A DNA stretch of 64,000 nt from Sphingomonas sp. (GCF_017745215.1 NZ_JAGHZV010000021.1:21564-85563), one strand, 5' to 3'; positions 10,892 through 22,798 are shown, counted from the stretch's first letter. A program made the numbers and translations. The notes: generated from the sequence alone by a model not told the origin.

Positions 10892-11555
10892 CGCATGCCT
10901 CCACGATCCAATTTGCCCCGTCGCCGCCGCGCTGCCGCGCCAGCTCGAGCGACCAGCGCGCGCGACCCACCCCCGCCACCGGCAGCGGCGTCGACGGCGC
11001 AGTCCCGACTCGCCAACGCGTCACCGCCGCCGAGGGCAGGCGGAACGGATCGCTGGTCGTGCGCCCGTGCCGCCGCATCAGCAGCGCGATCGTCCGCCCG
11101 CCTTCGGCGGCAAGCTGGAGCCGGCGCGTCGCCGTCATGTCCGCGCGCTTCGCTTCGCCCACCACCGCGCCGAGCCCGCGATGCCGGAGCCCCTCCTCCA
11201 TCACCGCGAGCAGTTCGGCATCGTCGCTCGCCTCGGCATAGAGCAGCCTTTTGTGCGCCAGCCCCGATTGCGCGAGCCCGGGCGCGAACAGGTCGCGCCG
11301 CCGCACCACCCAGAGCACCGGCCCCCAGGCGCGTGCGGCGATTCCCGCCATGAACAGCGTCGCCGCGCAATCGTCGGCAAGGTCCGCGCTCGCGCCCGCG
11401 ATTTCGTGGAGCGCATCGAGCCGCAGCCCCTTGTCGGCCAGCGCCTCGTCGACTGCGCCGATTCCCATCGGCAGCACCGGCCGCCGGCGGAAGCTGCCGG
11501 TTTCGAGCGTGCGCAGCGTTTCGCGCAGCTTGGCCAGGACGACGGGATCGGGCAT
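10809..11555 (-). CDS. imuA: ImuA-like (RecA/SulA-related) mutasome protein
   Basis: GIGAVDEALADKGLRLDALHEIAG...; position in the imuA-imuB-dnaE2 cassette behind a LexA box. Confidence 0.87.
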   Translation of the reverse strand: MPDPVVLAKLRETLRTLETGSFRRRPVLPMGIGAVDEALADKGLRLDALHEIAGASADLADDCAATLFMAGIAARAWGPVLWVVRRRDLFAPGLAQSGLAHKRLLYAEASDDAELLAVMEEGLRHRGLGAVVGEAKRADMTATRRLQLAAEGGRTIALLMRRHGRTTSDPFRLPSAAVTRWRVGTAPSTPLPVAGVGRARWSLELARQRGGDGANWIVEACDETGRCALPAALADRKAATGRADRRAA

Positions 11556-11580
11556 GGTGTTGCGACTCGGAACTCGATTT

Positions 11581-11595
11581 GTTCCTATTTTGTTC
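11581..11595 (-). promoter_or_regulatory. LexA box (alphaproteobacterial GAAC-N7-GAAC type) for the imuAB-dnaE2 operon
   Basis: Plus strand GTTC CTATTTT GTTC = GAAC AAAATAG GAAC toward imuA, about 26 bp before the imuA ATG. Confidence 0.9.
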
Positions 11596-11684
11596 CCATC
11601 TCCAACAGAGTCAAGCCATGCTTGAGCTGTGCCGAGCCGCAGCCTTGCTTGGCCGATCGGACACCGCCCCGGAGTGGGAAATAG

Positions 11685-11705
11685 AAGGTCAGCATCACTG
11701 ACCTT
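11685..11705. repeat. Short hairpin upstream of the bkd operon
   Basis: AAGGTCAG CATCA CTGACCTT, perfect 8-bp arms. Confidence 0.6.
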
Positions 11706-11722
11706 GTTGCAACGGCCTTTGA

Positions 11723-13929
<2,207 letters not shown>

Positions 13930-13931
13930 GC

Positions 13932-14945
13932 ATGGCGCGGATGAACATGATCCAGGCGATCAACTCGGCGATGGACGTGATGATGGCGCGCGACGCCGAC
14001 GTGGTCGTGATGGGGGAGGACGTCGGCTATTTCGGCGGCGTGTTCCGCGCGACCGCGGGACTGCAGGCCAAATACGGCAAGACCCGCGTGTTCGACACGC
14101 CGATCACCGAATGCGGGATCATCGGCGTGGCGGTGGGGATGGGCGCCTATGGCCTGCGCCCGGTCCCCGAGATCCAGTTCGCCGACTATATCTACCCGGC
14201 GCTCGACCAGCTCGTCTCCGAAGCGGCGCGGCTGCGCTACCGCTCGGCGGCGGACTTCATCGCGCCGATCACGGTGCGCTCGCCCTTCGGCGGCGGCATC
14301 TTCGGCGGGCAGACGCACAGCCAGTCGCCCGAGGGCATCTTCACCCACGTCTCGGGCATCAAGACCGTGATCCCCTCGACCCCCTATGACGCCAAGGGGC
14401 TGCTGATCGCAGCGATCGAGGACAACGACCCGACGCTCTTCTTCGAGCCCAAGCGAATCTACAACGGGCCGTTCGACGGCCACTACGACCGGCCCGCGAA
14501 GAACTGGTCGAACCACCCGGCGGGCGAGGTCCCCGAAGGCTATTACAAGATCGAGCTGGGCAAGGCCGCGATCGTCCGCGAGGGCGAGGCGCTGACGATC
14601 CTCTGCTACGGCACCATGGTCCATGTCGTCGCCAGCACGATCGAGGCGCTGGGTGTCGACGCCGAGATCGTCGACCTGCGCACGCTCGTGCCGCTCGATA
14701 TCGAGGCGATCGAGGCTTCGGTCCGCAAGACCGGGCGCTGCATGATCGTCCACGAGGCGACGCGCACCGGCGGCTTTGGTGCCGAGCTCTCGGCTCTGGT
14801 AACCGAGCGCTGCTTCTACCACCTCGAAGCCCCGGTCGAGCGCGTCACCGGCTTCGACACGCCCTATCCCCACAGCCTCGAATGGGCCTATTTCCCGGGC
14901 CCGGTCCGCATCGGCGAGGCGCTCAAGAAGATCCTGAAGGACTGA
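13932..14945 (+). CDS. Branched-chain 2-oxoacid dehydrogenase E1 beta subunit
   Basis: MARMNMIQAINSAMDVMMARDADVVVMGEDVGYFGGVFRATAGLQAKYGKTRVFDTPITECGIIGVAVGMG. Confidence 0.95.
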   Translation: MARMNMIQAINSAMDVMMARDADVVVMGEDVGYFGGVFRATAGLQAKYGKTRVFDTPITECGIIGVAVGMGAYGLRPVPEIQFADYIYPALDQLVSEAARLRYRSAADFIAPITVRSPFGGGIFGGQTHSQSPEGIFTHVSGIKTVIPSTPYDAKGLLIAAIEDNDPTLFFEPKRIYNGPFDGHYDRPAKNWSNHPAGEVPEGYYKIELGKAAIVREGEALTILCYGTMVHVVASTIEALGVDAEIVDLRTLVPLDIEAIEASVRKTGRCMIVHEATRTGGFGAELSALVTERCFYHLEAPVERVTGFDTPYPHSLEWAYFPGPVRIGEALKKILKD

Positions 14946-16201
14946 TGATGAGCCGCTTCACATTCCGCTTGCCCGACATCGGCGAAGGCATCGCCGAGGC
15001 CGAGATCGTCGCCTGGCACGTCAAGGTCGGCGACCGCGTCGAGGAAGACCAGCAGATCGCCGACATGATGACCGACAAGGCGACGGTGGAGATGGAGTCC
15101 CCCGTGAGCGGCACGGTGGTCGAGCTCGCCGGCGAAGTCGGCGACCAGGTCGCGATCGGCTCGGCGCTGGTGGTGTTCGAGGTCGACGGCGACGAGACCG
15201 AGGCGCCGGCTTCGGAAGAAGTCGTCGAGGAAATCGAGGCCGAGACACCGGGCGCCGAGGAAGTCCTCGCGCCCGAGCCCGTCGCCGCAGCGCCGGCGCC
15301 CGCACCGGCCCCGGTGGTCGAGGAAAAGCCCGCCCCGCGCGAACATGTCCTCGCCTCGCCCGCCGTCCGCCAGCGCGCGCGCGACCTCGGCATCGACCTC
15401 GCGCATGTCCGCCACGACGGCGACCGCGTCCGCCACGCCGATCTCGACGCCTATCTGCGCTACAGCCAGGGCCAGGGCTATCACGCCCCTCACGCCAGCC
15501 GAGCCCGCGACGACGAGCCGGTCAAGGTCATCGGCATGCGCCGCCGCATCGCCGAGAACATGGCCGCCTCGAAGCGCGCCATCCCCCATTTCACCTATGT
15601 CGAGGAGATCGACGTCACTGCGCTCGAGGCGATGCGCGCCGATCTGAACGACAATCGCGGCGGCCGGCCCAAGCTCACGATGCTGCCGCTGCTGATCGTC
15701 GCGATCTGCCGGACGATCCCCGACTTCCCGATGATCAACGCGCGCTACGACGACGAGGCCGGCGTGGTGACGCGCCACGGCCGCGTCCACCTCGGCATGG
15801 CGACGCAGACCGACGCCGGGCTGATGGTCCCGGTGATCCGCGACGCGCAGGACAGGAACGTCTGGCAGCTGGCGAGCGAGATCACCCGCCTCGCCGAGGC
15901 CGCGCGCACCGGCAAGGCGAAGAGCGAGGAGCTGAGCGGCTCGACGCTGACCGTGACCTCGCTCGGGCCCTTGGGCGGCATCGCCACCACGCCGGTGATC
16001 AACCGCCCGGAGGTGGCGATCATCGGTCCGAACAAGATCGTCGAGCGCCCCGTCTTCCATGGGGACGACATCGTCCGCGCCAAGCTGATGAACCTGTCGA
16101 TCAGCTGCGATCACCGCGTCGTCGACGGCTGGGACGCGGCAAGCTTCGTCCAGGCGCTACGGAAGCTGCTCGAGACGCCGGTGCTGCTGTTCGCGGATTG
16201 A
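14945..16201 (+). CDS. Dihydrolipoamide acyltransferase (E2) of the branched-chain 2-oxoacid dehydrogenase complex
   Basis: FRLPDIGEGIAEAEIVAWHVKVGDRVEEDQQIADMMTDKATVEM lipoyl domain; LSISCDHRVVDGWDAASFVQALRKLLE catalytic motif. Confidence 0.95.
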   Translation: MMSRFTFRLPDIGEGIAEAEIVAWHVKVGDRVEEDQQIADMMTDKATVEMESPVSGTVVELAGEVGDQVAIGSALVVFEVDGDETEAPASEEVVEEIEAETPGAEEVLAPEPVAAAPAPAPAPVVEEKPAPREHVLASPAVRQRARDLGIDLAHVRHDGDRVRHADLDAYLRYSQGQGYHAPHASRARDDEPVKVIGMRRRIAENMAASKRAIPHFTYVEEIDVTALEAMRADLNDNRGGRPKLTMLPLLIVAICRTIPDFPMINARYDDEAGVVTRHGRVHLGMATQTDAGLMVPVIRDAQDRNVWQLASEITRLAEAARTGKAKSEELSGSTLTVTSLGPLGGIATTPVINRPEVAIIGPNKIVERPVFHGDDIVRAKLMNLSISCDHRVVDGWDAASFVQALRKLLETPVLLFAD

Positions 16202-16209
16202 GGCTCCGC

Positions 16210-17451
16210 CTAGACTTCCAGCCCCTGCAACAGCTTGGGCACGTCGCCGCTCTCGCCGCGCGCCTCGGCCATGAAGAAGCGCTTGAGCGGCGGCAGCTTG
16301 TCGACCGCCGAGAGGCCGAAACGGCGGATCGCGGCGGGAAGCTCGCCGGGGATGCCGAACAGCCGGGTGAGCCCGTCGGTGGCGGCGGCGACCATGAAGG
16401 TGTCTAGCCCGCGCCAGCGCTGGTATCGCGCGAGCAGCTGCGCGTCGCCGCAATCGAGCCCCAGGCGCTTGCCCTCGACCAGCACCTCGACCAGCGTCGC
16501 GACGTCGCGGAAGCCGACGTTCACCCCCTGGCCCGCGATCGGATGGATGCCGTGCGCCGCATCGCCGACCAGCGCGAGCCGCTCGCCGGTGATCCAGGCG
16601 GCGTGGTGGAAGCCGAGCGGATAGCTCGAGCGCTGGCTGAGCGAGGTCAGCTTGCCCAGGAACCCGCCCATCCTTTTCTCGGCCTCGGCGAGATAGGCGC
16701 GCTCGGACAGCGCCAGCATCGCCGCGGCCTGGTTGCCCTTGACCGTCCAGACGATCGCCGAACGATGGCCGTGCTCGTCGTCGACCAGCGGCAGGATCGC
16801 GAACGGCCCCTGCGCGTAGAAGATCTCATAGGCGATGTTCTCGTGAGAACGCTCGTGCCCGATCGTGGCGATCATCGCGGCATGATCATAGGTCCAGCGC
16901 GCGACCTTGAGCCCCGCCGCCTCGCGCGTCGGCGAGTTGCGACCCTCTGCGGCGACGAGCAGGTCGGCCCGCACCGTCTTCCCCGAGTCCAGCAGCGCGG
17001 CGACGCCATGACGCCCGCGCTCGACCGAGACCGCGCGCGTCTGCATCCGCACGTCGGCGAGCGGCGCGACCTGGGCGGCAGTGAGCAGCGCGGTCCTGAG
17101 CGCGCGATTCTCGAACATCCGGCCGAGCGCGCCGTCCTCGGCATCGGGCTCGAAGTCGAGCTTGCCCGGCGCGAGCCCGTCCGAGACGCGGATGCCCTGG
17201 ATCGGGCAGCCCTGACCCGCCAGCCGCCCGGCGACGCCGATCGCTTCGAACATCCGATAGGGCGCGCTGGCGATCGCCGAGGCGCGGCCGTCGTGTGCGG
17301 CGGCGAGGATCTTCACGGGATCGGCCGGATCGATGACGATCGACGAGATGCCGTGCGCGTCGAGCGCCACCGCCAGCGCACTGCCGACGAGCCCGCCGCC
17401 GAGGATGAGGACGTCGGCGCGATTGGGCGCGCGATCGCTTGTCTGAGCCAT
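16210..17451 (-). CDS. UbiH/UbiF/VisC/COQ6 family FAD-dependent hydroxylase
   Basis: ADVLILGGGLVGSALAVALDAHG; ERLALVGDAAHGIHPIAGQGVNVGFRDVATLVEVL. Confidence 0.92.
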   Translation of the reverse strand: MAQTSDRAPNRADVLILGGGLVGSALAVALDAHGISSIVIDPADPVKILAAAHDGRASAIASAPYRMFEAIGVAGRLAGQGCPIQGIRVSDGLAPGKLDFEPDAEDGALGRMFENRALRTALLTAAQVAPLADVRMQTRAVSVERGRHGVAALLDSGKTVRADLLVAAEGRNSPTREAAGLKVARWTYDHAAMIATIGHERSHENIAYEIFYAQGPFAILPLVDDEHGHRSAIVWTVKGNQAAAMLALSERAYLAEAEKRMGGFLGKLTSLSQRSSYPLGFHHAAWITGERLALVGDAAHGIHPIAGQGVNVGFRDVATLVEVLVEGKRLGLDCGDAQLLARYQRWRGLDTFMVAAATDGLTRLFGIPGELPAAIRRFGLSAVDKLPPLKRFFMAEARGESGDVPKLLQGLEV

Positions 17452-17560
17452 GGATCGCACCTAGCGCGCGTGCGGCGAACTGCCAATGGCGGCGCTTGAC
17501 GGCGGACTCCGGCTACGCGATGATTCCGGGGCACCCCCTGAAAAACTTGGAGGCTGGGCC

Positions 17561-19894
17561 ATGGCGTCCCGGGCACAGGCGCCGCTTTGGCGCGATACGA
17601 TGAAGGCGAGCGCTCGCCGCAGCTCCGCCCTGATCGGCGGATTCCTGGTCTTCGCAGGCGTGGTGCTGCTGAGCCTCGCGCTGGTGAGCTATCATGCGCA
17701 GGACCCCTCGCTGAACACCGCGGCCGGCGGTCCTGCGCGCAACATCCTCGGCGAGCCGGGCGCGTGGATCGCCGACGGGCTGTTCTCGCTGCTCGGCGCG
17801 CCGGCGTGGCTGCTGATGCCGGTGGGGCTGATCGTCGCCAACCGGCTGTGGCGCGACCGCTCGACCGGCGGCTGGGGCAAGATGTTGCGCGGCGCAACTA
17901 TCGGCGCGCTGTTCTTCGGCACCGCGCTCGCGCTGGTGCCCTTCTATTCGACGCTGCCGGCGGGCCGCGGCGGGCTGATCGGGCTCGAGCTCGCGGCGCT
18001 GGTCCGGCTTGGGCTCGAGCAGCTCCGCGAGCCGCAGGCAGCGCTCTGGGCGGGGCGAGGCATCGCGCTCGTCCTCGGCACCTTCGGCCTGTGGTGGTGG
18101 TGGCGCAGCCTCGACTTCAGCCTGCCCGACCGCAGCTGGCAGATCGGCATCCCGCGCCTGACCTTCCGCGGCGAGCCGCGCGACGCGGCGCCCGAGCCTG
18201 CGGCACCGACAGCGCCGGTTCGCTCGCCGCGCGCCGAAGCCGAACCGGCGGGCCCCAAGCCCCAGCCGCGCAAGGTCGCGACGCCCGACGCGCGCCCCGG
18301 CCCGGTGATCGCCGATCGCGCCGTCCAGCCCAGCGCCGCGCGCGCCAAGGAGCCGCGCCAGGCAAGCCTCGACTTCAAGGACAGCTTCAAGCTGCCGCCG
18401 ATCGACCTGCTCAAGGCGCCGCCCGCGAACAAGAACGCCGCGATCGACAAGGCCGCGCTCGAACGCAACGCCCGACTGCTCGAGAGCGTGCTCGACGACT
18501 TCCATGTGAAGGGCCAGATCGTCGAGGTCCGCCCCGGCCCGGTGGTCACCATGTACGAGCTCGAGCCGGCCTCGGGGATCAAGGCGAGCCGGGTGATCCA
18601 GCTCGCCGACGACGTCGCCCGCAACATGTCCGCCACCTCGGCGCGCATCGCGACGATCCCGGGCCGCAGCGTGATCGGCATCGAGCTGCCCAACGCCAAG
18701 CGCGAGGCGGTGAACCTCCACGAGCTGATCGCGAGCCAAGCGTTCGAGGACCAGGGCGCGAGCCTGCCGCTGGTGCTCGGCAAGAACATCGCCGGCGATC
18801 CTGTGATCGCCGACCTTGCGCCGATGCCGCACCTGCTCGTCGCCGGCACCACCGGTTCGGGCAAGTCGGTGGGCCTGAACTCGATGATCCTGTCGCTGCT
18901 CTACCGGCTCACCCCCGAGCAATGCCGGATGATCATGATCGACCCCAAGATGCTGGAACTCAGCATGTACAAGGGCATCCCGCACCTGCTGGCGGACGTC
19001 GTCACCGAGCCGCAGAAGGCGGTGCGCGCGTTGAAGTGGACCGTCGAGCAGATGGAGGACCGCTATCGGATGATGGCATCCGCGAACGTCCGGAGCCTCG
19101 CCAGCTTCAACGACAAGGTGCGCCAGGCCAAGGCCAAGGGCCAGAAGCTCGGCCGCAAGGTGCAGACCGGCTGGGACCCCGAGACCGGCAAGCCGATCTA
19201 CGAGGAGGAGATGCTCGACCTCCAGCCGCTGCCGCAGATCGTGGTGGTGGTCGACGAGCTCGCCGACCTGATGATGACCGCGGGCAAGGAAGTCGAGTTC
19301 CTGATCCAGCGCCTCGCGCAAAAGGCGCGCGCCGCGGGCATCCACCTGATCATGGCGACGCAGCGCCCGTCGGTCGACGTCATCACCGGCGTGATCAAGG
19401 CCAACCTGCCGACCCGGATCAGCTTCCACGTCACCTCGAAGATCGACTCGCGTACGATCCTGGGCGAGCAGGGCGCCGAGCAGCTGCTCGGCAAGGGCGA
19501 CATGCTCTACATGCCCGGCGGCAAGCAGATCACCCGCGTCCACGGCCCCTTCGTCAGCGACGACGAAGTGATGGCGATCGCCGATTTCTGGCGCTCGCAG
19601 GGCGCGCCCGAGTACATCGCCGCGGTCACCGAGGAGCCCGAGGACGGCGGCTTCCAGTTCGACGGTGCCCCCAATGGCGAGGACAGCGCCGAGGAGCAGC
19701 AATATCGCCAGGCGGTCCAGCTCGTCGCCGAGAGCCAGAAGGCCTCGACCTCCTGGCTCCAGCGCCAGCTCCGCATCGGCTACAATACCGCTGCGCGTCT
19801 GATCGAGCGGATGGAACGCGAAGGGCTGGTTTCCAAACCCGACCATGTCGGCCGCCGCGAAGTGCTGATGGATACCGAGGGGCGTCCGCTCTAG
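17561..19894 (+). CDS. ftsK: DNA translocase FtsK
   Basis: HLLVAGTTGSGKSVGLNSMILSLLYRLTPEQCRMIMIDPKMLELSMYKGIPHLL; winged-helix C-terminus TSWLQRQLRIGYNTAARLIERMEREGLV. Confidence 0.97.
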   Translation: MASRAQAPLWRDTMKASARRSSALIGGFLVFAGVVLLSLALVSYHAQDPSLNTAAGGPARNILGEPGAWIADGLFSLLGAPAWLLMPVGLIVANRLWRDRSTGGWGKMLRGATIGALFFGTALALVPFYSTLPAGRGGLIGLELAALVRLGLEQLREPQAALWAGRGIALVLGTFGLWWWWRSLDFSLPDRSWQIGIPRLTFRGEPRDAAPEPAAPTAPVRSPRAEAEPAGPKPQPRKVATPDARPGPVIADRAVQPSAARAKEPRQASLDFKDSFKLPPIDLLKAPPANKNAAIDKAALERNARLLESVLDDFHVKGQIVEVRPGPVVTMYELEPASGIKASRVIQLADDVARNMSATSARIATIPGRSVIGIELPNAKREAVNLHELIASQAFEDQGASLPLVLGKNIAGDPVIADLAPMPHLLVAGTTGSGKSVGLNSMILSLLYRLTPEQCRMIMIDPKMLELSMYKGIPHLLADVVTEPQKAVRALKWTVEQMEDRYRMMASANVRSLASFNDKVRQAKAKGQKLGRKVQTGWDPETGKPIYEEEMLDLQPLPQIVVVVDELADLMMTAGKEVEFLIQRLAQKARAAGIHLIMATQRPSVDVITGVIKANLPTRISFHVTSKIDSRTILGEQGAEQLLGKGDMLYMPGGKQITRVHGPFVSDDEVMAIADFWRSQGAPEYIAAVTEEPEDGGFQFDGAPNGEDSAEEQQYRQAVQLVAESQKASTSWLQRQLRIGYNTAARLIERMEREGLVSKPDHVGRREVLMDTEGRPL

Positions 19895-19958
19895 GGGCGT
19901 TTCGGCGGGATCGATCGCCTTCGTAGCGGGTTCACGGGGTGTTCAAGCCGCCCGTTCC

Positions 19959-20612
19959 ATGGCGGGCACTCCCATTGGAGAGATTGTCTTGCGACTGCCG
20001 ATCGTCCTCGCCCTGAGCCTTGCCGCGCCCGCGATCGTTTCCGCGGCCGCCGCGCCCGCACCCGCGGACGGGATCGCGCTCGTCCAGCAGCATCTCGCCT
20101 CGGTCTCGAGCATGACCGCGGCGTTCAGCCAGACCGACCGCAACAACCGCACCGTCACCGGCACGATGAGCCTCAAGCGCCCGGGCAAGATCCGCTTCCA
20201 GTACGAGAAGGGCGTGCCCCAGCTGATCGTCGCGGACGGCAACTCGCTCTATTTCATCGACTATCAGGTGAAGCAGGTCTCGCGCTGGCCGATCGGCAGT
20301 TCGCCGCTGGGCGTGCTGCTCAACCCCAAGCGCGACGTCACCCAATTCGCCAAGCTGCTCCCGACGCAGGATTCGCGCATCCTCTCGGTCGAGGTGCGTG
20401 ACCCCAAGCATCCCGAATATGGCCGGATCACCATGGTCTTCCAGAAGAATGGCACGGCACCCGGCGGGCTGATGCTGCTCGGCTGGGTGGCGCTCGATTC
20501 GCAGAACAACCGCACGACGATCCAGCTCTCGAACCAGCGCTTCAACGTCGCCATCGCCGACGGAACGTTCGCCTGGAGCGACCCGCGGCGGAGCGGCGGC
20601 CCCAAACGTTAA
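19959..20612 (+). CDS. lolA: Outer-membrane lipoprotein carrier protein LolA
   Basis: LASVSSMTAAFSQTDRNNRTVTGTMSLKRPGKIRFQYEKGVPQLIVADGNSLYFIDYQVKQVSRWPI. Confidence 0.92.
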   Translation: MAGTPIGEIVLRLPIVLALSLAAPAIVSAAAAPAPADGIALVQQHLASVSSMTAAFSQTDRNNRTVTGTMSLKRPGKIRFQYEKGVPQLIVADGNSLYFIDYQVKQVSRWPIGSSPLGVLLNPKRDVTQFAKLLPTQDSRILSVEVRDPKHPEYGRITMVFQKNGTAPGGLMLLGWVALDSQNNRTTIQLSNQRFNVAIADGTFAWSDPRRSGGPKR

Positions 20613-20780
20613 TGTCGTTCATCTGCGCGACAGCTTTACCCGAGTAGAACAGTCCTCGCGGATGAGGGCTCGACCCGGGATTTTCCCCCTGTTGCCCGGC
20701 CTGCCCCCATCCCGCCTGCGTGACGAACGCTAGGTCGGCCCTCGCTCCACTGCCCCCGGAGCGGGGGCCTTTCTTTTTTG
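20613..20780 (+). ncRNA. Candidate structured RNA or long lolA 3' UTR ending in an intrinsic terminator
   Basis: GGATGAGGGC (20660-20669) can pair with GCCCCCATCC (20703-20712) with one mismatch; nested CCGGG/CCCGG (20675-20679 / 20695-20699); outer CGTTC/GAACG (20616-20620 / 20725-20729); terminator at the 3' end. Confidence 0.35.
20752..20779 (+). terminator. Rho-independent terminator
   Basis: GCCCCCG GAG CGGGGGC followed by CTTTCTTTTTT. Confidence 0.9.
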
Positions 20781-20800
20781 ACGCAGCGACGCTGCGCGGA

Positions 20801-20940
20801 CGGTGCCAGCCCACTCCCCCACCAGTGTGAGGTGAACAGTGCCCCGCGCTGTTCAGGTCATGCCGGGGGCATGACCGACCTCACACTCCCATAGAATAAA
20901 CTTCCGTTGGGAGGCCGGGTGGGGGAGTGGGCTGGCACCG
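20801..20940. repeat. Cloverleaf-like inverted-repeat element (MITE/REP-like)
   Basis: Perfect 23-bp terminal inverted repeats 20801-20823 / 20918-20940 (CGGTGCCAGCCCACTCCCCCACC); nested AGTGTGAGGT/ACCTCACACT; two inner hairpins GAACAG/CTGTTC and GGTCATGCC/GGCATGACC. Confidence 0.85.
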
Positions 20941-20967
20941 CGAGACAAGCATCGCTATCTCGCGCCG

Positions 20968-21762
20968 ATGGCCGACACGCTCAAGATCGCTTCCTGGAAC
21001 ATCAATTCGGTGCGTTTCCGCATCAATATCGTCGAGCAGTTCCTCAAGGAGGAAGCGCCCGACATCCTCTGCCTCCAGGAAACCAAGGTGATCGACGGCG
21101 ACTTCCCCCGCGCCGCCTTCGAGGCGCTCGGCTATCGCCACAACCTCCTCCACGGCCAGCGGATGCACCATGGCGTGGCGATCCTCTCGAAGGTCCCGGT
21201 GGTCGAGGACGACCGGCTCGACTGGCAGGCCAACGGCGAGGCGCGGCACGTCGGCGTGCGGCTGCCCAACGGCGTGCGGCTCGAGAATGTCTATGTCCCC
21301 GCCGGCGGCGACGTGCCCGATCGCACCGTCAACCCCAAGTTCGGCCAGAAGCTCGATTTCGTCGAGCGGATGACCGGCTGGTCCGAAGGGCTGCGCGTCC
21401 CCACCATCCTGGTCGGCGACTTCAACATCGCCCCGCTCGAATGCGACGTGTGGAGCCACAAGGCGCTGCTCGACGTGGTCAGCCACACGCCGATCGAAGT
21501 CGAGGCGCTGGGCAGGCTCCAGGCCGCGCACGACTGGGTCGACCTGGGCCGCAGCTTCCTCCCGGCACCGACACGCAACTGGACCTGGTGGAGCTACCGC
21601 GCCAAGGACTGGCTCGCCTCCGACCGCGGGCGGCGGCTCGATCACATGTGGGCGAGCCCCGAGGTCGCCAAGGCGGCGACCGAGCACAAGGTCCACGAAT
21701 CCTGCCGCAGCTGGCTCAAGCCCTCGGACCATGTCCCCATCGTCACCGAGTTCGCCTTTTGA
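20968..21762 (+). CDS. xthA: Exodeoxyribonuclease III
   Basis: LKIASWNINSVRFRINIVEQFLKEEAPDILCLQETKVID; GDFNIAP; DHVPIV. Confidence 0.96.
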   Translation: MADTLKIASWNINSVRFRINIVEQFLKEEAPDILCLQETKVIDGDFPRAAFEALGYRHNLLHGQRMHHGVAILSKVPVVEDDRLDWQANGEARHVGVRLPNGVRLENVYVPAGGDVPDRTVNPKFGQKLDFVERMTGWSEGLRVPTILVGDFNIAPLECDVWSHKALLDVVSHTPIEVEALGRLQAAHDWVDLGRSFLPAPTRNWTWWSYRAKDWLASDRGRRLDHMWASPEVAKAATEHKVHESCRSWLKPSDHVPIVTEFAF

Positions 21763-22796
21763 GCGGCGCGCACCAGACCGCGCTGGCGATCGACGCGCTG
21801 CGCCGCGGCTGGCCGGTGACGCTAGGCGGCTACGACCTGCTTGCGATCGAGACCGGCGACCACGAGCGGCTCGCGGCGTTCGACCCCGATGGCACCGCGG
21901 CGCTGCTGCTCTCGGCCGGCCGCGCCGTGACGCTCAAGCTTACCAACCAGCGCGACGCCGCCGACGGGCCAGTGCTCGTCGGCCGCACGCCCTGGCTCGA
22001 CTTCGACATGGCCACCGCGCTCGCCGACCCGCAGTTCGACTTGTCGACGCCGCTCAAGGGCCCCTTCCGCGCGATCCCGCTCAGCGATCCGGAGAGCGCC
22101 GCCGCCGCGCTCCAGCTCGCGCGGATCGCCGGGCTGCTCCCGGCCTTCTTCGTCAAGCCGGCGACCGCCCCCGGGATCACGCCAGCCGACCTCGCCGAGC
22201 ATGAGGACGCCGATCGCCTGCGCATCGTCGCGCGCGCGCGGCTGCCGGTCGACGGCGCCGAGGATTCCGAGATCATCGCCTTCCGCACCGACGAGATGCC
22301 CGGCGAGCATGTCGCGCTCGTCATCGGCCAGCCCGACGGCAACCCGCCGCTCGTCCGCCTCCACAGCGAATGCCTGACCGGCGACGTGCTCGGCAGCCTC
22401 AAATGTGATTGCGGGCCGCAGCTTCAGGCGGCCATCAAGGCGATCCGGGCGAGCGGCTGGGGGATCCTGCTCTACCTTCGCCAGGAAGGCCGCGGGATCG
22501 GGCTGATCAACAAGCTGCGCGCCTATGCGCTGCAGGACCAGGGCTATGACACCGTGGACGCCAACACCCGGCTGGGCTTCGCGGTCGACGCGCGCAACTT
22601 CGCGATCGCGGGCCGGATGCTGTCGCTGCTCGGCCAGAAGCGCGTCCGGCTGCTGACCAACAACCCCGAGAAGGTCGCCCAGCTCGAAGCGACGGGGATC
22701 GCCGTGGTCGAGCGCGTGCCGCATATCCTGCCGGCCAATCCGCACAACGAGCGCTACCTCGCCGCCAAGCGCGACCGCACCGGGCACCAGCTCTGA
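21759..22796 (+). CDS. ribA: GTP cyclohydrolase II
   Basis: LVRLHSECLTGDVLGSLKCDCGPQLQAAI...LLYLRQEGRGIGLINKLRAYALQDQGYDTVDANTRLGF; likely TTG start overlapping the xthA stop. Confidence 0.94.
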   Translation: MSGAHQTALAIDALRRGWPVTLGGYDLLAIETGDHERLAAFDPDGTAALLLSAGRAVTLKLTNQRDAADGPVLVGRTPWLDFDMATALADPQFDLSTPLKGPFRAIPLSDPESAAAALQLARIAGLLPAFFVKPATAPGITPADLAEHEDADRLRIVARARLPVDGAEDSEIIAFRTDEMPGEHVALVIGQPDGNPPLVRLHSECLTGDVLGSLKCDCGPQLQAAIKAIRASGWGILLYLRQEGRGIGLINKLRAYALQDQGYDTVDANTRLGFAVDARNFAIAGRMLSLLGQKRVRLLTNNPEKVAQLEATGIAVVERVPHILPANPHNERYLAAKRDRTGHQL

Positions 22797-22798
22797 CG

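Noticed and set aside
17513-19846. 777-aa minus-strand ORF
   Set aside because: Antisense shadow of ftsK
20542-20814. 90-aa minus-strand ORF
   Set aside because: Runs through the terminator and into the lolA 3' end; composition driven by hairpin sequence
20801-20940. tRNA-like gene because of the cloverleaf shape
   Set aside because: Arms are far too long, and no TTC/CCA-type tRNA signature or anticodon arm geometry
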